DNA of 64,000 nucleotides from RPQJ01 sp963732415 (lineage in GTDB: Bacteria > Pseudomonadota > Gammaproteobacteria > Steroidobacterales > Steroidobacteraceae): contig CAVSZK010000004.1 of NCBI GenBank assembly GCA_963732415.1, positions 248,001 to 312,000 of the forward strand, read 5' to 3'. The translations under genes and the position numbers were made by a program. Each line of letters starts with the position of its first letter. The first letter of the stretch is position 1. The notes below the pieces were generated by a model that was not told the origin of the DNA, did no database searches, and worked only from the letters and a program-made list of their open reading frames with translations. Positions 27,094-37,112 of this stretch are shown here, piece after piece.

Positions 27094-28368
27094 CTAGCCG
27101 CGGATCTTCGCGAACACGCGTTCCGCGGCGGCAATCGTCGCGTCGATCTCGCGGTCACCGTGGGCGGCCGAGACGAATCCGGCCTCGAAGGCCGATGGCG
27201 CGAGGTACACGCCCTCGTCGAGCATGCCGTGGAAGAAGCGCTTGAACATCTCTACGTCGCAGGCCGTCGCCTCGGCGAATGTCGTGACCTTCTCGGCCCT
27301 GGTGAAGAACAGCCCGAACATGCCGCACACATGGTTGGTCGCGAATGGGATTCCGGCGGCGTGCGCTGCTGTCCGCAGTCCCGTCACCAGGCGATCGGTC
27401 GTCACTGCCAGCTTCTCGTGGAAGCCGGGCACCGACAGTCCGTCGAGTGTCGCGAGCCCGGCGGCCATCGCCACGGGATTTCCCGACAGCGTGCCGGCCT
27501 GGTAGACCGGGCCGAGCGGTGCGATGTGTTCCATGATCTCGCGGCGCCCGCCGAATGCGCCGACCGGCATGCCCCCACCCACGATCTTGCCGAGCGTTGT
27601 CAGGTCAGGGCGGATGCCGTAGAGCTGCTGCGCACCGCCGCGTGCGACGCGGAATCCCGTCATCACCTCGTCGAAGATCAGCACGGCACCGTGGCGCGTG
27701 CACTCCTCGCGCAGCGCTTCCAGGAAGCCGGGTACCGGCGGGATGCAGTTCATGTTGCCCGCGACCGGTTCGACGATGACACAGGCCACTTCGCCGCCGA
27801 ATTCGGCGAATGCCGCGCGTACCTGCCCGGAATCATTGTAGGCGAGGGTCGTGGTGTACGCGGCGAGTTCGGGCGGAACACCGGGCGAGGTGGGTACGCC
27901 GAGCGTCAGCGCGCCGGATCCCGCCTTCACCAGCAGCGAATCGGAGTGGCCGTGATAGCAGCCCTCGAACTTTATGATCCTGTTGCGGCCCGTGTAGCCA
28001 CGCGCGAGACGGATCGCGCTCATCGTTGCCTCGGTGCCCGAACTCACCATGCGCACGAGTTCGATGGATGGGACGAGTTCGATGATGCGTCGGGCGACGA
28101 CCGTCTCGAGCGCGGTCGGTGCGCCAAACGACAGGCCGTTCTGCGCCGTCTCCTGCACCGCGCGGATGACTGCCGGGTCCGCGTGCCCGAGGATCATTGG
28201 TCCCCACGAACCGACGTAGTCTATGAACTGCCGGCCATCGGCCGACCAGACGTGCGGTCCCCTGGCTTTCTCGAAGAAAATCGGCTCGCCGCCGACCCCG
28301 CGGAACGCTCGAACAGGCGAGTTCACGCCCCCGGGGATGACTTTGCAGGCTTCGGTGAACAGGCTCAA
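27094..28368 (-). CDS. hemL: Glutamate-1-semialdehyde 2,1-aminomutase
   Basis: PLP enzyme that converts glutamate-1-semialdehyde to 5-aminolevulinate in the C5 tetrapyrrole pathway. I chose the TTG at 28368 (MSLFTEACKVIPGGVNSPVRAF), with a GGAG upstream; it gives 424 residues, the family norm, and aligns with the usual N-terminus. Nearby ATG codons at 28422 and 28440 would add 18-24 residues. Family motifs are VGSWGPMILGHA, SSGTEATMSAIRLARG, LIFDEVMTGFR, the lysine in TLGKIVGGGMPVGAFGG and YQAGTLSGNPVAMAAG. It converges on the glycosyltransferase-like gene. Confidence 0.95.
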   Translation of the reverse strand: MSLFTEACKVIPGGVNSPVRAFRGVGGEPIFFEKARGPHVWSADGRQFIDYVGSWGPMILGHADPAVIRAVQETAQNGLSFGAPTALETVVARRIIELVPSIELVRMVSSGTEATMSAIRLARGYTGRNRIIKFEGCYHGHSDSLLVKAGSGALTLGVPTSPGVPPELAAYTTTLAYNDSGQVRAAFAEFGGEVACVIVEPVAGNMNCIPPVPGFLEALREECTRHGAVLIFDEVMTGFRVARGGAQQLYGIRPDLTTLGKIVGGGMPVGAFGGRREIMEHIAPLGPVYQAGTLSGNPVAMAAGLATLDGLSVPGFHEKLAVTTDRLVTGLRTAAHAAGIPFATNHVCGMFGLFFTRAEKVTTFAEATACDVEMFKRFFHGMLDEGVYLAPSAFEAGFVSAAHGDREIDATIAAAERVFAKIRG

Positions 28369-28539
28369 CGTGGGGCTCCAGCGGGACGTGGGGTTGCGTA
28401 GTCTAGCAAGCGATCCCGCCATCCCCGTACCATCCGACATCGCCAGTCGCCCGGAGCGCCGCGTGAAGCATTTGACCGGATTGAGCAGGGTCGCGACGGG
28501 GGTGGGCATACGCCTCGCGATGCCCGGGGCGTTACGCCC

Positions 28540-28938
28540 TTGAGCCCCCAGCCACTTGCCTACCTGCTTGCGATGCTGGGCAGCGCGCTCGGCGGCGGCG
28601 CGCGCCTGTACGTCTCGACCCTGGTGTCGCGCGGCCTCGGCACGCAGTTTCCGTGGGGTACGCTGGCGGTGAACCTGCTCGGCTGCCTGCTGGTCGGCGT
28701 GATCGGGGCGATGTTCTCGCCGCCGGGGCGCATGCACGATTTCCAGGACCTTCGGGTTTTCCTGGTCGTGGGCATGCTGGGTGGATTCACCACGTTCTCG
28801 GCTTTCTCGCTGGAAGCGCTGCTGCTGGTCCAGCGTGGTGCCGTGCCCGCAGCGTTGGCCTACGTCGGCGCATCGCTGGTGGGATGTCTGTTCGCCGCGT
28901 GGCTCGGATTCTTTCTCACGAGCCATGCTCTGCGCTGA
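28540..28938 (+). CDS. crcB: Fluoride-specific ion channel CrcB/Fluc
   Basis: Small fluoride exporter channel of 132 residues with four membrane helices. Motifs of the family are visible: GSALGGGARLYVS, GTLAVNLLGCLLVG and the GMLGGFTTFSAFSLE segment containing the conserved FTTFS phenylalanine boxes. The start is a TTG at 28540. No fluoride riboswitch could be recognised upstream. It lies divergent from hemL and about 50 bases before the convergent TraB-like gene. Confidence 0.93.
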   Translation: MSPQPLAYLLAMLGSALGGGARLYVSTLVSRGLGTQFPWGTLAVNLLGCLLVGVIGAMFSPPGRMHDFQDLRVFLVVGMLGGFTTFSAFSLEALLLVQRGAVPAALAYVGASLVGCLFAAWLGFFLTSHALR

Positions 28939-28988
28939 GCCAGGCCCGCTGGCAGTGCGCGACCCTGTGGTCGCCCGGCACTGGGCCG

Positions 28989-29918
28989 CTACTGCTGGGT
29001 GACGGTGTAACCGCGCTGCCGCAGCAGGTCCACGACGCTGTCCGGACCGACAAGGTGCAGTGCGCCAACGACTACGAGGTAATCGTCCGTGTCGTCCAGT
29101 AACCCGGCCAGGTGACCGGCCCAGGCGCGATTGCGATCCACGGTGAGTCTCCGGTACAGGTCCGGGAATTCCTCGTATTCGCCCGCCAGCAGCTGCGCCA
29201 GCGCTTCCGTGTCGCCCGTTCGCCAGGCGCGCAGCAGGTCGGCGAGCTCGTCGTCGAGTTGCGCCGATTCATCCAGTGTCATCACGAGAAACCGCTTCTG
29301 CTGCGCGAGCGGCATGCCAGCCAGCATCTGGAACTGCTGTGCGGCGGTCTCGAGTCCCTCGATGGGCTTGTGCTCCGCGATAGCGCGCGCGGCCAGCACC
29401 TGCTCGATGCCGAATTCCGGCGAGAATCCGCGCTTGGCAAGTTCGAGGTCGAGCAGCGCTATGGCCACGAACCATGGCGCGAAGGTATCGAGCGTCTCGA
29501 GGTCGATGCCGGATTTCCGCGCCCGCTCGTTGATCGAGGCGTAGTCCGCGCCAAGCACGCCTTTTAGGGTCTGGCCCGCCGGAAGCATCGCAGCCTGCTG
29601 CATTTCGGCAACCATCGACAGCGGATCGGACTCGGGTTCGTCTAGGTCGATTTCCATCACCAGCTGCTCGGCGTCGTCGAACGCACGCTCCGCCGCGGCG
29701 GGCAGCGTCGCGTCGCCGGGCCGCAGCACGTGCACCGATCCGAGCAGGTAGACAGTATTCTGGTGGCCCTCGACGGCCCAGAGGATGCTGCGGTCGCGGG
29801 CCATCCCGGCCGCGGGCAGCGCGAGCGCGAGTGCCGCCAGGCCCAGTTTCGCGGTGGCACGCAGGACTGGCCCGATCCGGCGCGAGGGCGGTGGTGGCGA
29901 CATGGGAACATTGTCCAT
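28989..29918 (-). CDS. TraB/GumN family protein, exported
   Basis: About 310 residues beginning at the ATG at 29918 (or 29903). The N-terminus has a signal peptide (LGLAALALALPAAGMARDRS). The family marks are VEGHQNTVYLLGSVHVLRPGD near the N-terminus and VVVGALHLVGPDSVVDLLRQRGYTV near the C-terminus, the two histidine motifs of the TraB/Tiki/GumN group of likely metalloproteases. The bacterial function is unknown. It lies between convergent crcB and the divergent O-methyltransferase. Confidence 0.88.
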   Translation of the reverse strand: MDNVPMSPPPPSRRIGPVLRATAKLGLAALALALPAAGMARDRSILWAVEGHQNTVYLLGSVHVLRPGDATLPAAAERAFDDAEQLVMEIDLDEPESDPLSMVAEMQQAAMLPAGQTLKGVLGADYASINERARKSGIDLETLDTFAPWFVAIALLDLELAKRGFSPEFGIEQVLAARAIAEHKPIEGLETAAQQFQMLAGMPLAQQKRFLVMTLDESAQLDDELADLLRAWRTGDTEALAQLLAGEYEEFPDLYRRLTVDRNRAWAGHLAGLLDDTDDYLVVVGALHLVGPDSVVDLLRQRGYTVTQQ

Positions 29919-30032
29919 GTTCCGGGCCGGGCTGCTAAGGGAATATGCCAGTCTGGGACGTGGCGCAGGCATTACGATGGTGCCGGTCGCCTGCCGCACC
30001 GTGCCGGTCACAGGCTCACCAGGGGAACCATC

Positions 30033-30695
30033 ATGTCGAGCCGCTCGATCCTGCTCACCGACGCCCTGTACGACTACATGCTGTCCGTCTCGCTGCGCGA
30101 ATCCGAACTGCAGCGACGACTGCGGGAGGAGACCGCGGCCAACCCGATGTCCCGCATGCAGATTTCGCCCGAGCAGGGGCAGTTCATGGCGCTGCTCGTG
30201 CGGCTCATCGGCGCTCGACGCTGCATAGAGGTCGGAGTGTTCACCGGCTACTCGTCGCTGGCCGTGGCGCTGGCACTGCCGCCCGACGGCAGCATCGTCG
30301 CCTGTGACGTGAGCGAGGAGTGGACGGCCGTGGCGCGTCGCTACTGGGCCGAGGCCGGGGTCGCGCACAGGATCGAGCTCCGGCTTGCACCTGCGCTAGG
30401 GACGCTGGACGCGCTGCTGGCGTCCGGCGAAGGGGGCAGCTTCGACCTCGCGTTCATCGATGCCGACAAGACCAACTACCTTGGCTACTACGAGCGCGTG
30501 CTCGAGTTGCTGCGACCGGGCGGGCTGGTGGTCGTGGACAACACGTTGTGGAGCGGCCGGGTCGCCGATCCCGAGGTCGCCGACGCCGACACCGTCGCGC
30601 TGCGGCACTTCAACGAGCGCCTGCACCGCGACGATCGCGTGGACCTGAGCCTGCTGCCGGTCGGCGACGGCCTCACGCTCGCCCGTCGCAAATAA
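30033..30695 (+). CDS. SAM-dependent O-methyltransferase (caffeoyl-CoA type)
   Basis: 220-residue class I methyltransferase. AGGGGA lies seven bases before the ATG, and the family marks are MQISPEQGQFMALLVRLIGA, IEVGVFTGYSSLAVALAL (SAM loop), LAFIDADKTNYLGYYERVL (metal/substrate residues) and VVVDNTLWSGRVADP. Such bacterial enzymes methylate small catechol-like substrates or carry out unknown reactions. Its C-terminus runs directly into a palindromic repeat: the TAA stop (30693-30695) lies within the repeat's left arm. It lies next to the SAM-cycle genes ahcY and metK, which fits but does not prove a link. Confidence 0.87.
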   Translation: MSSRSILLTDALYDYMLSVSLRESELQRRLREETAANPMSRMQISPEQGQFMALLVRLIGARRCIEVGVFTGYSSLAVALALPPDGSIVACDVSEEWTAVARRYWAEAGVAHRIELRLAPALGTLDALLASGEGGSFDLAFIDADKTNYLGYYERVLELLRPGGLVVVDNTLWSGRVADPEVADADTVALRHFNERLHRDDRVDLSLLPVGDGLTLARRK

Positions 30696-30719
30696 ATAGG
30701 TGCCAGGCACCTATTTATT
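30691..30719. repeat. Palindromic repeat copy 3, supplying the methyltransferase stop codon
   Basis: AATAAATAGGTGCC-A-GGCACCTATTTATT, a perfect palindrome around one central A, followed by a partial unit (CTCCTATTTA, 30721-30730) before the ahcY stop. The TAA at 30693-30695 ends the methyltransferase. It lies between two convergent genes. Confidence 0.9.
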
Positions 30720-30731
30720 GCTCCTATTTAA

Positions 30732-32150
30732 TCAGTACCTGTACTGGTCGGGCTTGTACGGTCCCTGCACCGGCACGCTGATGTAGTCGGCCTGCTCCTG
30801 CGTGAGCTCGGTTAGCGCCGCGCCGACCCGCTCGAGGTGCAGCCTCGCGACCTTCTCGTCGAGATGCTTCGGCAGAACGTAGACCTGCTTCTCGTACTTC
30901 GCGCCGTGCTGGAAGAGCTCGATCTGCGCCAGCACCTGGTTCGTGAACGAATTGGACATCACGAACGACGGGTGGCCGGTGCCGCAGCCGAGGTTCACCA
31001 GCCGACCCTCCGCCAAAATGATCAGGCGGCGGCCGTCCGGGAAGACCACGTGGTCGACCTGCGGCTTGATGTTCTCCCACTGGTACTTCTTCAGCGAGGC
31101 GATGTCGATCTCGCTGTCGAAGTGCCCGATGTTGCAGACGATCGCCTGGTGCTTCATGCGGTACATGTGATCGTGCGTGATCACGTTCAGGTTTCCGGTC
31201 GCCGTGACGAAGATGTCGGCCTTGTCACAGGCTTCGTCCATCGTGACTACCCTGTAGCCTTCCATTGCCGCCTGAAGCGCGCAGATCGGGTCGATCTCGG
31301 TGACCCAGACCTGCGCCGACAGCGCGCGCAGCGATTCGGCCGAGCCCTTGCCCACGTCACCGTAACCGCAGACCACTGCAACCTTGCCTGCCATCATCAC
31401 GTCGGTCGCGCGCTTGATGGCGTCCACCAGCGACTCGCGGCAGCCGTAGAGGTTGTCGAACTTGGACTTGGTCACCGAGTCGTTGACGTTGATCGCCGGG
31501 AACGGCAGCGCGCCACGCTTCGCGGCCTCGTACAGACGCTTCACGCCGGTGGTGGTCTCCTCGGTGACGCCCTTGATTGCGGCGAGCCGCGTCGAGTACC
31601 AGCCCGGCTGCGCCTGGAGCCGCTTGCGGATCGAGGCATAGAGGAAGGTCTCCTCTTCGTTGGTCGGCCTCGACACCAGCGACGGATCCTTCTCCGCGCG
31701 CGCTCCAAGCATCAGCAGCAGAGTCGCGTCGCCGCCGTCGTCGAGGATCATGTTCGCCTGGTGGCCGTCCGGCCACTCGAAAATGCGATGGCTGAAGTCC
31801 CAGTACTCTTCCAGCGACTCGCCCTTGTAGGCGAACACCGGCGTACCGCCCGCGGCGATCGCGGCCGCCGCGTGGTCCTGCGTCGAGTAGATGTTGCACG
31901 ATGCCCAGCGCACGTCGGCGCCGAGCGCCTTCAACGTGTCGATCAGCATCGCGGTCTGGATGGTCATGTGCAGCGAGCCCGCGATGCGGGCGCCGGCGAG
32001 CGGCTTCGAGGCCTCGAATTCGCGGCGGGTCGCCATCAGGCCGGGCATTTCGGTCTCGGCGATGGCCATTTCCTTGCGGCCCCAGTCGGCCAGCGCCAGG
32101 TCAGCCACCACGAAGTCCTGGTTCTTTGCGGATGCAGCAACGGCGTTCAT
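30732..32150 (-). CDS. ahcY: S-adenosylhomocysteine hydrolase
   Basis: Hydrolyses S-adenosylhomocysteine to adenosine and homocysteine, closing the SAM cycle; 472 residues. I chose the ATG at 32150 (MNAVAASAKNQDFVVADLAL), because longer frames (to 32444) run through an SAH riboswitch. Family marks are the NAD loop AVVCGYGDVGKGSAESLR, VWVTEIDPICALQAAMEGY, NIGHFDSEIDI and LAEGRLVNLGCGTGHPSFVM. The upstream riboswitch controls it directly. metK lies farther upstream on the same strand, separated by a long repeat-filled gap. Confidence 0.96.
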   Translation of the reverse strand: MNAVAASAKNQDFVVADLALADWGRKEMAIAETEMPGLMATRREFEASKPLAGARIAGSLHMTIQTAMLIDTLKALGADVRWASCNIYSTQDHAAAAIAAGGTPVFAYKGESLEEYWDFSHRIFEWPDGHQANMILDDGGDATLLLMLGARAEKDPSLVSRPTNEEETFLYASIRKRLQAQPGWYSTRLAAIKGVTEETTTGVKRLYEAAKRGALPFPAINVNDSVTKSKFDNLYGCRESLVDAIKRATDVMMAGKVAVVCGYGDVGKGSAESLRALSAQVWVTEIDPICALQAAMEGYRVVTMDEACDKADIFVTATGNLNVITHDHMYRMKHQAIVCNIGHFDSEIDIASLKKYQWENIKPQVDHVVFPDGRRLIILAEGRLVNLGCGTGHPSFVMSNSFTNQVLAQIELFQHGAKYEKQVYVLPKHLDEKVARLHLERVGAALTELTQEQADYISVPVQGPYKPDQYRY

Positions 32151-32203
32151 AGATCGATCCTCTCGTTGACCGTGATGGTCCGGGCCGGGAATCGACGTGG
32201 ATT

Positions 32204-32301
32204 CGCTCGCCCGACCTGCACGGAGGTCAGCGAGCGCGGTTGGGATGATCCCAAGTGCCCGAGCCTGGCGGGCCGGTTGCCCGTTGCAGCGCTCCTCAGG
32301 C
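32204..32301 (-). promoter_or_regulatory. SAH riboswitch controlling ahcY
   Basis: Read on the minus strand upstream of ahcY: CCTGAGGAGCGCTGCAAC, then GGGCAACCGGCC, then GCCAGGCTCGGG, then CCCAACCGCGCTCGCTGACC. This is the conserved order of the SAH riboswitch core (GAGGAGCGCTGCAA ... CAGGCTCGG). GAGCGC (32289-32294) pairs with GCGCTC (32232-32237) as P1. The 3' P1 strand also lies inside a second hairpin, CGCTCGC ... GCGAGCG (32204-32236), a plausible expression platform that competes with P1. High SAH would favour the aptamer and ahcY expression. Confidence 0.88.
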
Positions 32302-32401
32302 GAGGGCGCGATTGTGCCCGGGACGGGCTCTGGGGGCAAGAATTTCGCGGAATCCTGGACTGCGGTCGCAGAGGGACCGACCACACGCCCGGTTGCTACC
32401 G

Positions 32402-32472
32402 CGCGGCCGGACATCGGGTCTGTCCCGGCTTCGCCCGGAAACATGCTCGCCGGAACAGGCGCTACGCCCGGC
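32402..32472. repeat. REPIN-like hairpin repeat, unit 1
   Basis: Arms 32406-32429 and 32449-32472 form an inverted pair of about 24 bases (GCCGGACATCGGGTCTGTCC.. with a degenerate partner). The unit starts 79 bases before an almost identical unit 2, so the two are also a direct repeat. It lies in the 545-bp space between metK and ahcY. Confidence 0.75.
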
Positions 32473-32484
32473 TTCTATTGCGCG

Positions 32485-32551
32485 GCCGGACATCGGGTCT
32501 GTCCCGGCTTCGCTCGGAGATATGCTCGCCGGAACAGACCCGATGCCCGGC
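32485..32551. repeat. REPIN-like hairpin repeat, unit 2
   Basis: Arms of 24 bases at 32485-32508 and 32528-32551 are inverted copies with 22 of 24 matching, around a 19-base loop. The structure, two REP-like elements facing each other, is what REP doublets (REPINs) moved by RAYT transposases look like. No RAYT gene is in the window. Confidence 0.8.
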
Positions 32552-32583
32552 CGCTAGCACGCGCTATCCGCAGCGACCGAGGC

Positions 32584-32650
32584 GACGCCGGCCGGATCCT
32601 GTTCCGCGAGCATGTTTCTTCGCGAGCGGGAACAGGATGCGGCTGGCGTC
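32584..32650. repeat. Third long inverted repeat downstream of metK
   Basis: Arms of 22 bases at 32584-32605 and 32629-32650 (GACGCCGGCCGGATCCTGTT.. with three or fewer mismatches) surround a loop with its own small dyad (CGCGAG ... CTTCGCGAG). It lies about 45 bases after the metK stop on the metK strand and could be a transcription end or mRNA 3'-stabiliser. The sequence is a diverged relative of units 1 and 2. Confidence 0.7.
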
Positions 32651-32695
32651 CCGTCGATGCTTGAGGAGCAGGATTCGCGCGGCGCCCAAATCCTG

Positions 32696-33922
<1,227 letters not shown>

Positions 33923-34035
33923 CTCTGGCTTTCCGGTCGCGCTAAGGGATCGCGAAGTATCGCGTGGTTATCCGCGACTTTGCAAACCGACCACCCGGGG
34001 GGCGAAAATACCCGACTACCTCGAGGGTCTGACAC

Positions 34036-36033
34036 ATGCCAACTCGCAGGCAACTAGCCAACGCGATCCGTGCCTTGAGCATGGATGCGGTCCAGAAAGC
34101 CAATTCTGGCCACCCGGGCATGCCGATGGGCATGGCGGACATTGCCCAGGTGTTGTGGGCGGACCACCTGAGGCACAACCCGGCGAACCCCGCGTGGGCC
34201 GACCGCGACCGCTTCGTGCTGTCGAACGGCCACGGTTCGATGCTGCTGTATTCGCTGCTGCACCTGACCGGCTACCCGCTGGGCATAGAGGACCTGCAGA
34301 ACTTCCGGCAGTTTGGTTCGCACACCGCCGGGCATCCGGAAGTGGACCTGCACCTGGGCATCGAGACCACGACCGGTCCGCTCGGGCAGGGCACCGCGAA
34401 TGGCGTTGGCATGGCGCTGGCGGAAAAGATCCTCGGGGCGACCTTCAACCGTCCCGGCCATGAAATCATCGACCACCGCACCTGGGTGTTCCTCGGCGAC
34501 GGCTGCCTGATGGAAGGCGTATCGCACGAGGCCTGCTCGCTCGCTGGCACGCTCGGGCTCGGCAAGCTCACCTGCTTCTACGACGACAACGGCATCTCGA
34601 TCGACGGCGAGGTGCATGGCTGGTTCACTGATGACACCCCGAAGCGCTTCGAGGCCTATGGCTGGCAGGTGATACGCGATGTCGACGGGCACGACCCGGT
34701 TGCGATCGAGCGCGCGATCGAAGCGGCGAAGGCGGACACGGCACGGCCGACGCTCGTCTGCTGCAAGACCATCATCGGCTGGGGCGCCCCGAACAAGCAG
34801 GGCACTGAAGCCACGCACGGCGCGGCGCTCGGTGAAGCCGAGGTCGCAGCGACGCGCAAGCACATCGACTGGCCCTACGAGCCGTTCGTGATTCCCGACG
34901 AACTGAAGCGTGCCTGGGACGCGCGCGAGCGTGGTGCGATGGTCGAGCGGGACTGGACAGCGCGGCTCGCCGCCTATCGCAAGGCTTACCCTGGGCTCGC
35001 GGCCGAACTCGAGCGCAGGCTGGCCGGGCGGCTGCCGGAGGGCTGGCAACAGGCCCTCGCCGGGTTCGTGAACGCGGCGCAGGAAAAGCCCGCCGCCGTG
35101 GCGACCCGCTCGTCCTCGCAGCAGGTGTTGAACGTGCTCGGCGCGGCCATCCCCGAGATGCTTGGCGGATCTGCAGACCTGACGGGATCCAACAACACGA
35201 ATCACAAGGGATCGAAAGCCGTCACACACGACGACTTCACCGGCAACTACCTGCACTACGGCGTGCGCGAGTTCGGCATGACGGCGATCATGAATGGCGT
35301 GTCGCTGCACGGCGGATTCGTCCCGTATGGCGGCACCTTCCTGGTGTTTTCGGATTACGCCAGGAATGCAGCGCGCATGGCGGCACTGATGAAGCAGCGC
35401 GTGATCCTCGTCTACACGCACGACTCGATCGGGCTCGGCGAGGACGGTCCCACTCACCAGCCCGTGGAGCACGTCGCCAGCCTGCGCATCATCCCGAACA
35501 TGCGCCTGTGGCGCCCCTGCGATACCGTGGAGACGGCGGCAGCCTGGGCGGACGCGATCGAGCGCCGTGACGGGCCGACGAGCCTGGTCCTCAGCCGCCA
35601 GGCGTTGCCCGCGATGGCGCGCAGCGCGCAGCAGGTTGCGGACATCGCCCGCGGGGGCTACGTGCTCGTGGATTGCGAGGGCAGGCCCGACTGCGTGCTG
35701 ATCGCGACGGGCTCCGAAATCGGGCTGGCGGCCGAGGCGGCCAAGGGTCTCGCCGAGGGCGGGCGCAAGCTGCGCGTCGTCTCGATGCCCTGCACCAGCG
35801 TTTTCGACACGCAGCCGCAACAGTATCGTGACAGCGTATTGCCACCAGGCGTGCCGCGCGTTGCCATCGAGGCCGGCGTGCGCGACGGTTGGTGGCGTTA
35901 CGTCGCCGGGAACGGGGCAGTCATCGGCATGGATGGCTTTGGCGCATCGGCGCCAGCGAAAAAGCTGTTCGAGCACTTCGGTTTCACGCGCGACAACGTG
36001 ATCAAGACGGTGGAAGGACTGCTCAAGTCCTGA
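34036..36033 (+). CDS. tkt: Transketolase
   Basis: TPP enzyme of the pentose-phosphate pathway, 665 residues. Motifs are NSGHPGMPMGMADIAQVLW, the TPP site GDGCLMEGVSHEACSLAGTL with CFYDDNGISIDG, and a C-terminal domain with HDSIGLGEDGPTHQPVEHV. GAGGGT precedes the ATG. It is the first gene of a cluster tkt-gap-pgk-pyk on the plus strand, an arrangement common in proteobacteria that couples pentose phosphates to lower glycolysis or gluconeogenesis. Confidence 0.96.
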   Translation: MPTRRQLANAIRALSMDAVQKANSGHPGMPMGMADIAQVLWADHLRHNPANPAWADRDRFVLSNGHGSMLLYSLLHLTGYPLGIEDLQNFRQFGSHTAGHPEVDLHLGIETTTGPLGQGTANGVGMALAEKILGATFNRPGHEIIDHRTWVFLGDGCLMEGVSHEACSLAGTLGLGKLTCFYDDNGISIDGEVHGWFTDDTPKRFEAYGWQVIRDVDGHDPVAIERAIEAAKADTARPTLVCCKTIIGWGAPNKQGTEATHGAALGEAEVAATRKHIDWPYEPFVIPDELKRAWDARERGAMVERDWTARLAAYRKAYPGLAAELERRLAGRLPEGWQQALAGFVNAAQEKPAAVATRSSSQQVLNVLGAAIPEMLGGSADLTGSNNTNHKGSKAVTHDDFTGNYLHYGVREFGMTAIMNGVSLHGGFVPYGGTFLVFSDYARNAARMAALMKQRVILVYTHDSIGLGEDGPTHQPVEHVASLRIIPNMRLWRPCDTVETAAAWADAIERRDGPTSLVLSRQALPAMARSAQQVADIARGGYVLVDCEGRPDCVLIATGSEIGLAAEAAKGLAEGGRKLRVVSMPCTSVFDTQPQQYRDSVLPPGVPRVAIEAGVRDGWWRYVAGNGAVIGMDGFGASAPAKKLFEHFGFTRDNVIKTVEGLLKS

Positions 36034-36063
36034 ACTACAGGTTTACTTTCCGGGAGGCAAGAC

Positions 36064-37062
36064 ATGGCTATCAAGGTTGGCATCAACGGATTCGGGCGCA
36101 TCGGCCGCATGGTGTTTCGCGCGGCAGCGCGCGATTTCAAGGACATCGAGATCGTCGGCATCAACGACCTGCTCGAGCCGGACTATCTCGCCTACATGCT
36201 GAAGTACGACTCGGTGCACGGGCGCTTCAAGGGCGATATTTCGGTGGAAGGCAACACGCTGCTGGTCAACGGCCGCAAGATCCGCCTCACTGCGGTCAAG
36301 GACCCGGCCGAGCTCAAGTGGAATGAGGTCGGCGCGGACGTCGTGATTGAGGCGACGGGACTTTTCCTCACCAAGGAAACCGGTGAGAAGCACCTGGCCG
36401 CCGGCGCGAAGAAAGTGATCATGTCTGCGCCTTCGAAGGACGACACGCCGATGTTCGTGTTCGGCGTCAACCACAAGACCTACGCCGGCCAGGCGATCAT
36501 CTCGAACGCATCGTGCACCACGAACTGCCTGGCGCCGGTCGCCAAGGTTCTGAACGACACCTGGGGCATCAAGCGCGGCCTGATGACCACGGTGCACGCG
36601 GCGACCGCCACGCAGAAGACCGTGGACGGCCCGTCGAACAAGGACTGGCGCGGTGGCCGCGGCATCCTCGAGAACATCATCCCGTCGTCGACCGGTGCGG
36701 CCAAGGCCGTCGGCAAGGTGATCCCTGAGTTGAACAAGAAGCTCACCGGCATGGCCTTCCGCGTGCCGACGTCCGACGTCTCGGTCGTGGACCTGACAGT
36801 CGAACTCGTGAAGCCCGCTACCTACGACGAGATCTGCGCCGCGATGAAGGCAGCTTCCGAGGGCGCGATGAAGGGTGTGCTCGGCTACACCACCGACAAG
36901 GTGGTCGCGACGGACTTCCGGGGTGAGAGCTGCACATCGGTGTTCGACGCCGGTGCGGGCATCGCGCTCGACGACACCTTCGTCAAGGTAGTGTCCTGGT
37001 ATGACAACGAGTGGGGCTATTCGTGCAAGGTCCTGGAAATGGCGCGGGTGATCTCGAAGTAG
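36064..37062 (+). CDS. gap: Glyceraldehyde-3-phosphate dehydrogenase, type I
   Basis: 332 residues. NAD-binding fold INGFGRIGRM at the N-terminus and the catalytic SNASCTTNCLAPV, with the histidine in TTVHAATATQKTVDGPS and the C-terminal WYDNEWGYS. A strong GGGAGG lies six bases before the ATG. The gene lies 30 bases after tkt and 50 before pgk and is probably cotranscribed with both. Cofactor specificity (NAD or NADP) was not analysed. Confidence 0.96.
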   Translation: MAIKVGINGFGRIGRMVFRAAARDFKDIEIVGINDLLEPDYLAYMLKYDSVHGRFKGDISVEGNTLLVNGRKIRLTAVKDPAELKWNEVGADVVIEATGLFLTKETGEKHLAAGAKKVIMSAPSKDDTPMFVFGVNHKTYAGQAIISNASCTTNCLAPVAKVLNDTWGIKRGLMTTVHAATATQKTVDGPSNKDWRGGRGILENIIPSSTGAAKAVGKVIPELNKKLTGMAFRVPTSDVSVVDLTVELVKPATYDEICAAMKAASEGAMKGVLGYTTDKVVATDFRGESCTSVFDAGAGIALDDTFVKVVSWYDNEWGYSCKVLEMARVISK

Positions 37063-37112
37063 ACGGAGCATCGGTACACAGGCAGTCCAGCGCATAACAG
37101 GTGGAGAAGACC

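Noticed and set aside
28441..28539. Fluoride riboswitch upstream of crcB
   Set aside because: No GGCGATGG-type core with the matching pseudoknot bases was found.
28441..28926. Extension of hemL upstream
   Set aside because: It runs antisense to crcB and has a charged, low-complexity composition.
32402..32551. Short CRISPR array
   Set aside because: Only two units, each an inverted pair of arms with no unique spacers of constant size; REPIN-like hairpins explain it better.
33923..34035. SAM riboswitch in front of metK
   Set aside because: The 113-bp metK/tkt gap contains no recognisable SAM-riboswitch core.
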